This document shows, in pieces, positions 16,220 through 24,363 of a DNA stretch of 64,000 bases. Under the pieces are notes generated by a model. The model worked only from the letters and a program-made list of their open reading frames with translations. It ran no database searches and was not told where the DNA came from. Position 1 is the stretch's first letter. Every line of letters starts with the position of its first letter. Both the position numbers and the translations under genes were made by a program. This DNA is from Paenibacillus terrigena DSM 21567 (lineage in GTDB: Bacteria > Bacillota > Bacilli > Paenibacillales > Paenibacillaceae): contig NZ_KB895412.1 of NCBI RefSeq assembly GCF_000374845.1, positions 629,056 to 693,055 on the forward strand, in the 5' to 3' direction.

Positions 16220-19174
16220 ATGAAGAAATTTTTATCTATCGCATTATCCACAGCAATGGCATTCTCGATGTTCGCATCTGTAGCATTCGGTGCAGACAAC
16301 AAAGAACTTTCTACACAAGACAAATATGATGCACTTACTAAAGCAGGTATCTTCTCTGGCTACCCAGACGGTACTGCAGGTCTTGACAAAAACATGACTC
16401 GCGGTCAATTCGCGAAAGTTGTTGCAAAACTTCTTACTCTTGAAGATGATGCAGCATCCGCTTCCAAGTATGTTGACGTAAAAGCTAACAACTGGGCAGC
16501 TCCATTCATCGGTTCCGTATCCAAAGCTGGATTGATGGAAGGTTCGAAAAACCAAAAAGGTCAATTGGCATTTGATTTCAACGGTAACGTAACTGTTGAA
16601 CAAATGGCTAAAGTCCTTGTAATTGCATTGAAACTTGAAGTTCCTGCAACTGCTGAAAACGGCGCTTCCGTATGGGCTAAAGGTTATGTTGATGCAGCTG
16701 TTAAAGCTGGATTGATCCCTGCAGACGCTAACTTCAAAGCGGCAGCTACTCGTGAACAATTGGTTCTTGCTGCTTACACAGCAAGCGTTGAAATCGAGAA
16801 AGCAAAAGTTTCTTATGAAGTAAAAGTTGTTGATGCTAACAACATCCAAGTAACTTTCTCTGATGCAAAAGACAAACCAGAATCCTTCAAACTTGAAAAA
16901 GCTCTTGAAGCTAACAAAGAGAACACTGTAACAGTTAAACGTGCAAATGGCGAAGAGAAAACTCTTAAGTTCACTTGGACTGTAACTGATGCAACTAAAG
17001 TTGAATCTGTTAAAGCAGATAACCTTCGTGAAGTTCAAGTAGCTTTCGACGGTGAAGTTGACTCCATCACTGCAAACGATGAAAGCAACTACTCGCTTAA
17101 AGGTGATGGCAACCCTAAAGTCATCTCCGTATCCTTGTCTGCTGACAAGAAAGTTGCTACATTGACAGTAGAACGTGGCGATGATAAGACTCGTGCTTTG
17201 ACAAACCAAAAAGAATACAAACTATCTGTAGCTAACGTGCGTGCAGGAAGCAAAGTAATTACTGCTAACGATGTTGCGTTCACACCAGTAGACGCTACAT
17301 TGCCTGTAGCAACTAAAACTGAAGCTTTGGGTAACAAAGCAGTTCGTATTACATTCAGCGAACCAATCCGTGTTGCTACTTCCAACAACTTCAAAATTGA
17401 TGGTAAAAATGTAGCAGGTACTGTTGACATCACTGGAAGCACTGTTATCTTCAAACCATTCAACAAAATGGAAAATGCTGAACACACACTAACTGTTAGT
17501 GGTGTAGAAGACTACTCTGGTTTGAAAAACCTATCTACAGATCTTAAGTTTACGGTTGTTGAAGATACAACACCTCCAACAATTTCTTCTGTAGTTAAGG
17601 CTTCTTTCGAGAAAGTTACTTTGAAATTCAGTGAAGCGATCGATAAGTCTACTGTATTGGCTTCTAACGTTTACTGGACACAAGGTGATAGCAAGAAACG
17701 TGCAAGCAAAGTGAACGTTATTGCAGATGATACGTATGAATTCGAATTCAACACATCTGATCGTTTGTTGTACACTACTAACCTGTATGTAACTGGCGTG
17801 AAAGACTACTCCGGTAACGTGATTGCTAACGATGCTAAAATCGAAGTTAACCCTGTAGTAGATACAACTCGTCCAGAAGTAGTTACAACTGAACTTAAAG
17901 ATGATATGAAGACTATCACTGTTAAATTCTCTAAATCACTTGATAAAGATTCAGCTCAAAAAACAGCTAACTTTGTTGTGAAAAATAGCGATGGCAAAGA
18001 AGTATCTGTATTGAAAACAGCTACTCTTGGCACTGATGGTAAAACAGTAACTGTTTACCTTTACCAAAAACTAGAAGGTGGCAAAAAATACACATTAGAA
18101 GTTAGTGGAGTTTCTGACAACACTACTTTGAAAAATGTTATGATGCCATTCACGAAAGCTCTTGATGTTGCTGATAAAGCACAGCCAAAAGTTGATGGAG
18201 TTACTTATGATGGTCAAAAGGTTATCGTAACTTATTCCAAAGCAATGAAACTTGACGGTGAAGGATCGATCACTGAAAAGAAAAACTATCTGTACAAGGA
18301 TAAAGATGGTAAACCACAAAGCCTTCCAAGTGGTGCATACATCGATACTACACCTGATGGTAAATCGGCAATTATCGTGTTCCCATCTGAGTTGAAACCA
18401 GGTGTAGATGTTACAGGAATTAAAGTTCAATTGGTTAAAGATGCAGCAGATAACTTTATCGAGGGCTTCTCTACTGATATGCTGGCAATTACACAAGCTA
18501 GCGCAATTGGATTTGGTACTGACGCACCAAAATCTACTTCAAATGTGAAAATCGAAGTACCATTTAACCAAGTATTGCAATCCGGTAGTGCTTATGCATC
18601 TGACTTTAATGTGAAAACTAAGTCTTATCAACTTGATGTAATCAATGCTGAAGTTGATGGTAAAAATGTTGTGCTCACATTGTCCGATAACACTAAACTT
18701 GATGCAGACGGTCTTTACAAAGGTGAAGCACTAGATGTTACTGTTAAAGCTAATAGCAGCCTTGCTACACCAGCTGGCAAACAAGTAACTGCTGCAATTA
18801 CATCTGCTATCGTTCTTGATGGAATTGCACCATCTGTTGATAGTGTAAGTCTTCAAGCAACTGCATCTGTTACTCAAGGAACTTATGTAGATGTTAAATT
18901 CACTGAAGCTGTTGTTCTTGTACCAAACGCAAAATATGACTTTGAAGTTAAAATTGATGGCGATGTAGTATCCCCTGATGTCTTCAATGTTACTGCAGTT
19001 GATGCTAAGACAGTTCGCGTAACTGTTCCTTACAACGCTAAACAATTGGGTAAAATGTTTGATGTTCGCGTTAAACCGAACGCAATCTTCATTAAAGATG
19101 CTACTCGAGGAAATGTAGTAAGCGGTAGCGATAAGTTCTCGCAAGCGTACATTCCAGAGACAGCAACTAACTAA
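16220..19174 (+). CDS. main S-layer protein with N-terminal SLH domains
   Basis: A 984-residue exported protein, very likely the crystalline S-layer subunit. Signal peptide at residues 1-25 (MKKFLSIALSTAMAFSMFAS...). Three SLH modules follow at about 30-195 (YDALTKAGIFSGYPDG, NMTRGQFAKVVAKLL, YVDVKANNWAAPFIGS, WAKGYVDAAVKAGLI). The rest is a chain of Ig-like (Big_5-type) modules of about 90-100 residues with repeated KVTLKFSEAI-like strands. Codon choice is markedly biased (many AAC, GTA, GCT and CTT codons), like hag, suggesting very high expression. Start 16220 is used here as the mature-precursor start; 16148 is an alternative. Length and N-terminal SLH match Paenibacillus alvei SpaA (about 983 residues). 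It binds the csaB/tagA/tagO polymer by its SLH domains. Confidence 0.93.
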   Translation: MKKFLSIALSTAMAFSMFASVAFGADNKELSTQDKYDALTKAGIFSGYPDGTAGLDKNMTRGQFAKVVAKLLTLEDDAASASKYVDVKANNWAAPFIGSVSKAGLMEGSKNQKGQLAFDFNGNVTVEQMAKVLVIALKLEVPATAENGASVWAKGYVDAAVKAGLIPADANFKAAATREQLVLAAYTASVEIEKAKVSYEVKVVDANNIQVTFSDAKDKPESFKLEKALEANKENTVTVKRANGEEKTLKFTWTVTDATKVESVKADNLREVQVAFDGEVDSITANDESNYSLKGDGNPKVISVSLSADKKVATLTVERGDDKTRALTNQKEYKLSVANVRAGSKVITANDVAFTPVDATLPVATKTEALGNKAVRITFSEPIRVATSNNFKIDGKNVAGTVDITGSTVIFKPFNKMENAEHTLTVSGVEDYSGLKNLSTDLKFTVVEDTTPPTISSVVKASFEKVTLKFSEAIDKSTVLASNVYWTQGDSKKRASKVNVIADDTYEFEFNTSDRLLYTTNLYVTGVKDYSGNVIANDAKIEVNPVVDTTRPEVVTTELKDDMKTITVKFSKSLDKDSAQKTANFVVKNSDGKEVSVLKTATLGTDGKTVTVYLYQKLEGGKKYTLEVSGVSDNTTLKNVMMPFTKALDVADKAQPKVDGVTYDGQKVIVTYSKAMKLDGEGSITEKKNYLYKDKDGKPQSLPSGAYIDTTPDGKSAIIVFPSELKPGVDVTGIKVQLVKDAADNFIEGFSTDMLAITQASAIGFGTDAPKSTSNVKIEVPFNQVLQSGSAYASDFNVKTKSYQLDVINAEVDGKNVVLTLSDNTKLDADGLYKGEALDVTVKANSSLATPAGKQVTAAITSAIVLDGIAPSVDSVSLQATASVTQGTYVDVKFTEAVVLVPNAKYDFEVKIDGDVVSPDVFNVTAVDAKTVRVTVPYNAKQLGKMFDVRVKPNAIFIKDATRGNVVSGSDKFSQAYIPETATN

Positions 19175-19183
19175 TCTTTATTA

Positions 19184-19218
19184 AAAAAGGACCTGCACAA
19201 GCAGGTCCTTTTTTTTGT
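19184..19218 (+). terminator. strong rho-independent terminator after the S-layer gene
   Basis: AAAAAAGGACCTGC pairs with GCAGGTCCTTTTTTT around a four-base loop, leaving a long T run. Confidence 0.95.
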
Positions 19219-19360
19219 CTAACCCTGTTTACGGAATTTAAGTAATCTCATTAAAATTACGAAAAACCATGGTTTATATAACAAAATCGAAACTAATAGC
19301 GTCTATGATGCGTTTATAATATAGATTAGTATATTGCTTTATATTAAGGAGGAAATGCAA

Positions 19361-21877
19361 TTGAATAGACCAAGTAAGATTGCGCTCGTACTTGCAGCTG
19401 CAATTTTTATGGGACAATCCATAGCTGGATTGCCCACGACCAATGCGGCACCTGTTACTAACAATAAAAACACTTCTTTTTCATTAGCCAATTTGAAATC
19501 TGTAAGTCTTTCTGCGAAAAGCTCAGTTCGACTAACGGACATTAATTTATTGACTCAAGATGATGGGAACGTCCTGTCCTATACGTTGACGTATAAGAAT
19601 GGTGATAACAAAGAATTATCACTTATTGATTTTTGGACACGGGTAAAGACAAAAGCAGGTACTTCCTTCTCAAGTAACTTAATGACAAAGGATAAAGATA
19701 AGAAGAAGATTGCACCGCAATCTGAAGTGAGTATTACATATTATTCCAAGGTCGGTAATATCTCTAAGATAAGTGATTTTAATATTGAAATGGTGAAGTG
19801 GGATTTTAGTGCCGCGAACTATGAGAAGAAACTCGGCGTTTTCAATGTCCCTGCAGCTTACAATACGGAAACACCATCCGGTAAGGCAAAGGCAATGAAA
19901 ATAAATGATGTATCTGTTAATGCCATTATCGATCAGTCGTTTATGTATAAGTCTGATAATTATTACTATGTTAATGTATCGTTAAGATTAAAAAATATGG
20001 GGATCAAGGTTCTCGAGGATACTAAGTATAAGTTCGTAGTGAAAACACCGGATGGTGGCAATTATCCATTACAAGCAGATACAACAGGAACTGATTTTAA
20101 AATACAACCCAAAGATAGCAAGACATTAAATCTAATTGCTCTCATTCCCGCGAGTGCAAAAACAGATAAACTGCAATTACAAATTCTTCAAGATGATTCA
20201 ACGGAAAAAGGAGTAAATTCTGCAATTGCTGTAGCAACCTTCCAACTTCCAAGTCAATCGAAGAATACCAACCAAGGTAATGAGGTAGAAAAGAAGATTA
20301 AGATCGGTAACAGTACTGTTGTATCTAAGATTTCTGATGTATGGCTCAATCAGAGCAATTCGGAATCTCAAGCAACGATTAGCCTTAATATTAAGAATTC
20401 GAGTGCTCAAACAGTCACGATTCCAAAATACAACTTTGTTGTCCATACAGGTGAGGGTTACACACTCCCACTGACCACAAAAGCGTTAGATAATGTTATT
20501 CTGAAACCACAAGAAGAAGTGAATATTCGATTAAATGTTAGCCTTCCTTCTTACATGCAGTTCAAGAATTTGAAGTTATTCATGAACCAACCTACAGACC
20601 CTGCTCAGAAGGATGCGATTAGTTATCCGGTAGCGATATTCAGTGTTCCTGAAGTAGAAGCTAATCAAACTTCAGTTGGCTCTAGTTATTACATTCAAAA
20701 CGCTAAAGGCAACTTTAGTCTGAAGTTGAGCTCGATTCAGCGCTTGCCTTGGTCGGATGGCGATATGATTACGGCCAAAATCAAAATTAAAAATGATAGT
20801 CTCATTAAATCTATCGAAATCCCTAAAATTGAAGGCCTATTTAAGATTGATGGCATTCAAAATGCAGATAGCTCCAAAATGGTTCAAAGTAATAGCAGCT
20901 TACTCGTAGGACCAGGGAAAGAATTGGATCTATACCTCTCAACGAAGGTTCCATATGATTTATCCTTTAATCAATTGCAAATTTTGTTGAGTGAGAAACT
21001 TGGAGAGAACTCAAATGATTTAATTCAATTATCTAACACAGGATCAATCAGCAAAATCCCGACGATAGAGAATGGTAAGATCTATACGGTTGATACAGCA
21101 GGGAAGAAATCAGAAATCATTGAGCGTCGTACAGTTATTTACCCTGGAACTGGCTCGAATATTATCTATACGGAGCTAGAAATGAAAAATATCGAAGATA
21201 GACAAGCAGATCTATCTCACATCGTTGGTTTCTATGCAACAGACAACAACCAATACTATAAAGCCTCTGTTAGCCAAGTAGATCATTCTACAAGTCCTGA
21301 TGGTAGAAATATAGTGATGTTGTGGACGAAGTTACCTAGAAGTGTTGATAGTAGCAAGTTGAAGCTAATTATCGGAGAAGGTGTGTCTGACGATAAGATG
21401 ACACCACCAAAAGGCGATGCTACAGGATATGTAAATGCAGTGAAATTTGAATTAAGCCAGACGAAGATTGAATCAAAAATTAACCTTATGGATCTTGATT
21501 TGTTCCCTTACAAGCTATCGATTAAGAATTTGGCAGGTTCATTATCAGGTACATCATCCGTAAGAGTAGATTTCGATTATGACTTGTCTAGAAACCAAGA
21601 TTACGAAATGGGTGAATACGGACATAAAGTCGTGATGGAACTGCAAGACACATCAACTGGTAAGTTGATCAGTAAAGAGCTTACATTGGAATCTGGGGAA
21701 CTAAAAGTAGGAACGAACTTAAGTGGTTCGGCAAGTTTCGATAATGAAGCATTTGCGAACCTGAAGTCTGGATCCTTCAAAATCAACATCTACGATCAAT
21801 TCCAAGGTGAAAAAGTGTTGATAGCATCGCAAGGTTACTACTATAGTACGCAAAACCTGAATCGAAACCATGATTAG
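19361..21877 (+). CDS. secreted modular protein of unknown function (tandem Ig-like modules)
   Basis: 838 residues. Signal peptide at about 1-27 (MNRPSKIALVLAAAIFMGQS...). At least four related modules of about 110-130 residues begin near 50, 185, 320 and 450. Each runs from a Leu/Ile-Thr/Ser-Asp strand through a Y/ISLNIKNxS-type strand to a closing VAxFxxP (for example AVATFQLP, VAIFSVP). No SLH, LPXTG or catalytic motif is seen. TTG 19361 is chosen because AAGGAGG (19346-19352) sits 8 bases upstream; TTG 19334 and ATG 19355 are poorly placed. A TATAAT lies at 19315-19320. It is followed 9 bases later by a second exported protein. Role unknown; the context suggests the cell envelope. Confidence 0.75.
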   Translation: MNRPSKIALVLAAAIFMGQSIAGLPTTNAAPVTNNKNTSFSLANLKSVSLSAKSSVRLTDINLLTQDDGNVLSYTLTYKNGDNKELSLIDFWTRVKTKAGTSFSSNLMTKDKDKKKIAPQSEVSITYYSKVGNISKISDFNIEMVKWDFSAANYEKKLGVFNVPAAYNTETPSGKAKAMKINDVSVNAIIDQSFMYKSDNYYYVNVSLRLKNMGIKVLEDTKYKFVVKTPDGGNYPLQADTTGTDFKIQPKDSKTLNLIALIPASAKTDKLQLQILQDDSTEKGVNSAIAVATFQLPSQSKNTNQGNEVEKKIKIGNSTVVSKISDVWLNQSNSESQATISLNIKNSSAQTVTIPKYNFVVHTGEGYTLPLTTKALDNVILKPQEEVNIRLNVSLPSYMQFKNLKLFMNQPTDPAQKDAISYPVAIFSVPEVEANQTSVGSSYYIQNAKGNFSLKLSSIQRLPWSDGDMITAKIKIKNDSLIKSIEIPKIEGLFKIDGIQNADSSKMVQSNSSLLVGPGKELDLYLSTKVPYDLSFNQLQILLSEKLGENSNDLIQLSNTGSISKIPTIENGKIYTVDTAGKKSEIIERRTVIYPGTGSNIIYTELEMKNIEDRQADLSHIVGFYATDNNQYYKASVSQVDHSTSPDGRNIVMLWTKLPRSVDSSKLKLIIGEGVSDDKMTPPKGDATGYVNAVKFELSQTKIESKINLMDLDLFPYKLSIKNLAGSLSGTSSVRVDFDYDLSRNQDYEMGEYGHKVVMELQDTSTGKLISKELTLESGELKVGTNLSGSASFDNEAFANLKSGSFKINIYDQFQGEKVLIASQGYYYSTQNLNRNHD

Positions 21878-21886
21878 GAGATTCAA

Positions 21887-22402
21887 ATGAACAAACTACA
21901 AAAATATTCATCATTAAGTATTACTGTAATTGCAGGAGTTCTCTTACTAGGCAGTGTCATTTCCACCAGCGCCGACGGAGCCACAGTTAGTGGCTCTCAG
22001 CCGGGCTCTGTGGATGATCCCGTCGTAACCAAGAGTTACGTTGATGAGCAGGTCCAGAAGCTTGTAGCGGCTGAACTAGCGAAGCAGACGGGTGGGGCCG
22101 GAAAAGACACGGATAAGAACGCTGAAAGCAATGAGTTGAAGGTTGTAACAATTAAGAGCGGAGAGAAGCTTATTGCAAAAGCCGGAGCGGAATTTATTGT
22201 ACGCGCTGGTAAAGCTGTGGTATATAGCCCAGATGCGAATGGAATATCTGACCTGACAGATGGTAAAGATATTTCCAATGAGCAAGCCGTTGTGAACAAT
22301 CATTTGCTGCTATTTCCGCGGGATGGACGCGGTGTGATGCCAGATGCGAAGCAGAAAAACGGTCTTACCGTGATGGTGCGTGGCGGATACGATATTAAAT
22401 AA
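21887..22402 (+). CDS. small secreted protein of unknown function
   Basis: 171 residues. Signal peptide at about 1-29 (LSITVIAGVLLLGSVIS...), a short Ala/Lys/Gln-rich helix (about 47-67, SYVDEQVQKLVAAELAK), and a compact C-terminal domain with LKVVTIKSGEKLIAKAG, AVVYSPDANGISDLTDGKD, HLLLFPRDGRG and a terminal VMVRGGYDIK. This C-terminal pattern recurs in Paenibacillus-type genomes, but no function is known to me. It starts 9 bases after the preceding exported protein, so the two are probably one operon and may act together at the surface. Confidence 0.75.
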   Translation: MNKLQKYSSLSITVIAGVLLLGSVISTSADGATVSGSQPGSVDDPVVTKSYVDEQVQKLVAAELAKQTGGAGKDTDKNAESNELKVVTIKSGEKLIAKAGAEFIVRAGKAVVYSPDANGISDLTDGKDISNEQAVVNNHLLLFPRDGRGVMPDAKQKNGLTVMVRGGYDIK

Positions 22403-22452
22403 GTGAGGCATACTAAGGCTGCAACTGAATCCACTACGGAGGTGTAGCTTTC

Positions 22453-22737
22453 ATGTCAAGCCGAAATCGTAAACTGGTACCAGCCAGCCGTGATGCGTTG
22501 TATCAAATGAAGTATGAGATTGCTGCAGAATTAGGATTAAGCGTGGCCAACCCGCAGAGTCGTTCAAGTGATTTCTCTTCGGAATTTGCTGGAGAATTAG
22601 GCGATCAGATGGGTGGCCAAGCTTATGCAACGAAGGATGATTGGGGACACCTGTCGTCGAGGGATGTAGGATTCGTCGGCGGCGGAATTACCCGGAGATT
22701 AATTCAGGAAGCACAGCGCACATTACTTCAAGTATAA
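22453..22737 (+). CDS. alpha/beta-type small acid-soluble spore protein
   Basis: 94 residues. DNA-coating spore protein. The first family signature KYEIAAELGL (residues 19-28) includes the Gpr protease cleavage context, and the second signature VGGGITRRLIQEAQ is at about 75-88. ATG after GGAGGTG. It is longer than typical members (60-75) by an insert between the signatures (about 36-66) rich in Gly and Asp. No sigma-G promoter was identified with confidence. It marks the organism as an endospore former. Confidence 0.9.
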   Translation: MSSRNRKLVPASRDALYQMKYEIAAELGLSVANPQSRSSDFSSEFAGELGDQMGGQAYATKDDWGHLSSRDVGFVGGGITRRLIQEAQRTLLQV

Positions 22738-22774
22738 CCATAGTATACTGGCATGATCTTACATTATTCATTCG

Positions 22775-22803
22775 TTGACATTGTAGTCCAAATGAAGTAA
22801 TAT
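22775..22803 (+). promoter_or_regulatory. sigma-A promoter of metK
   Basis: Consensus TTGACA (22775-22780), a 17-base spacer and TAATAT (22798-22803). The predicted transcript starts near 22810. Confidence 0.8.
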
Positions 22804-22826
22804 TTTTGTCGAAGGATGTAATACAA

Positions 22827-22856
22827 CCTTTTCCAACCGGGAAAGGTCCTTTTTAT
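22827..22856 (+). terminator. promoter-proximal terminator-like hairpin in the metK leader
   Basis: CCTTTTCC (22827-22834) pairs with GGGAAAGG (22839-22846 region), followed by TCCTTTTT. It lies between the metK promoter and the metK ATG, so it could attenuate transcription. No S-box (SAM-I) aptamer fits in the roughly 17 bases upstream of it. Confidence 0.55.
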
Positions 22857-22914
22857 GTGTAGGTATTATAGATTAATGCCATAATAATATTATTGAGTTG
22901 GAGGTTGAAAACTG

Positions 22915-24117
22915 ATGTCTTTAAATGGACGACGCTTATTTACTTCAGAGTCGGTTACCGAGGGACATCCGGACAAAATTTGCGATCAAATTTCGGATGC
23001 GGTACTGGATGCTTTTCTAACAAATGACCCGAACGCTCGGGTAGCGTGTGAAGTTTCTGTTGCAACAGGCCTTGTGCTTGTTATTGGAGAAATCAGCACC
23101 AAATCGGAATATGTGGACATCCCAGCCATCGTACGTAATACGATTAAGGAAATTGGGTATACACGTGCGAAATATGGCTTTGATTATAATACATGTGCCG
23201 TTCTGACTTCCCTAAATGAGCAGTCGGCAGACATCGCTCAAGGCGTTAACGCAGCGCTTGAGGACCGTGACCCCGCTCAAATGGACCAAGAGACGGCAAG
23301 TATCGGTGCAGGTGACCAAGGTTTGATGTTTGGTTTTGCAGCGAACGAGACACCTGAATTGATGCCATTACCAATTGCTTTGTCCCACCGTATCGCTCGT
23401 CGGTTGTCCGAAGTGCGTAAGGATGGTACATTGGACTACCTTCGTCCTGATGGCAAAACGCAAGTTACGATTGAATATGTTGATGGTAAACCTGTACGTG
23501 TAGATACAATCGTTGTATCGACGCAGCACGCAGAAGAAGTCACTTTGGAGCAAATCCAAAAAGACATTAAAGAACAAGTTATTTTGCCTGTCGTTCCAGC
23601 AGAATTGCTCGATGATAAGACAAAATACTTCATTAACCCAACAGGACGCTTCGTTATCGGCGGACCACAAGGGGATGCAGGTCTTACAGGACGTAAAATT
23701 ATCGTGGATACGTACGGCGGTTATGCTCGTCATGGCGGCGGCGCATTCTCCGGTAAGGATCCTACGAAAGTTGACCGTTCTGCAGCTTATGCAGCGCGTT
23801 ACGTGGCGAAGAACTTGGTTGCAGCAGGCCTTGCAGATAAATGTGAAATCCAACTTGCTTACGCGATTGGAGTAGCTACACCGGTATCCATTAATGTTGA
23901 TACGTATGGAACAGGTAAAGTGAGCGAAGAGAAACTGGTTGAACTGATTCAGAACAACTTCGATCTTCGTCCAGCAGGCATTATCAAAATGTTGGATCTT
24001 CGCAAACCGATCTATCGTCAGACTGCAGCATATGGTCACTTCGGCCGTACCGATGTAGATCTTCCGTGGGAACGCGTAGACAAAGCGGAATTGTTGAAAG
24101 AACAAGCGAACGCTTAA
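22915..24117 (+). CDS. metK: S-adenosylmethionine synthetase
   Basis: Makes S-adenosylmethionine from ATP and methionine; cytosolic tetramer. 400 residues, the usual length. Signatures [16 protein letters not shown] (residues 18-33), [12 protein letters not shown] (about 122-133) and [19 protein letters not shown] (about 280-298) are complete. ATG after TTGGAGGTTG. Promoter at 22775-22803 with a terminator-like hairpin before the start; the expected SAM riboswitch is not evident. Confidence 0.98.
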   Translation: MSLNGRRLFTSESVTEGHPDKICDQISDAVLDAFLTNDPNARVACEVSVATGLVLVIGEISTKSEYVDIPAIVRNTIKEIGYTRAKYGFDYNTCAVLTSLNEQSADIAQGVNAALEDRDPAQMDQETASIGAGDQGLMFGFAANETPELMPLPIALSHRIARRLSEVRKDGTLDYLRPDGKTQVTIEYVDGKPVRVDTIVVSTQHAEEVTLEQIQKDIKEQVILPVVPAELLDDKTKYFINPTGRFVIGGPQGDAGLTGRKIIVDTYGGYARHGGGAFSGKDPTKVDRSAAYAARYVAKNLVAAGLADKCEIQLAYAIGVATPVSINVDTYGTGKVSEEKLVELIQNNFDLRPAGIIKMLDLRKPIYRQTAAYGHFGRTDVDLPWERVDKAELLKEQANA

Positions 24118-24149
24118 TCGAATAAATAAACCTAAGGGTTGAAGAACTG

Positions 24150-24179
24150 CCCCTGTGTGCTTGTCACGCAGGGGTTTTT
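24150..24179 (+). terminator. rho-independent terminator after metK
   Basis: CCCCTGTGT (24150-24158) pairs with ACGCAGGGG (24166-24174), followed by TTTTT. Confidence 0.9.
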
Positions 24180-24363
24180 GCATTTTATCGCCAAGAATGG
24201 GGTGTTCTATCTAAACTTATAGAGTGATTCTACCGAAAATATAATTACGAGTGTCTATTTTATGATATGAAGAACTTTCATCCATAAGAATTAGGCCGTT
24301 TCTACATACAATCACATGCGAATTAGCGTGATCAATGGAACAATACATAGGGGAGCGGATGAA

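Noticed and set aside
16244-17209. 321-codon open frame on the minus strand inside the S-layer gene
   Set aside because: Antisense shadow of the codon-biased S-layer gene: Cys/Phe/Ser-rich translation, no family match and no ribosome site.
22738-22914. SAM-I (S-box) riboswitch expected before metK
   Set aside because: No S-box core sequence and too little room before the terminator-like hairpin.
23368-24183. 271-codon minus-strand frame opposite metK
   Set aside because: Shadow of metK; Cys/Arg/Phe-rich translation and no start signal.
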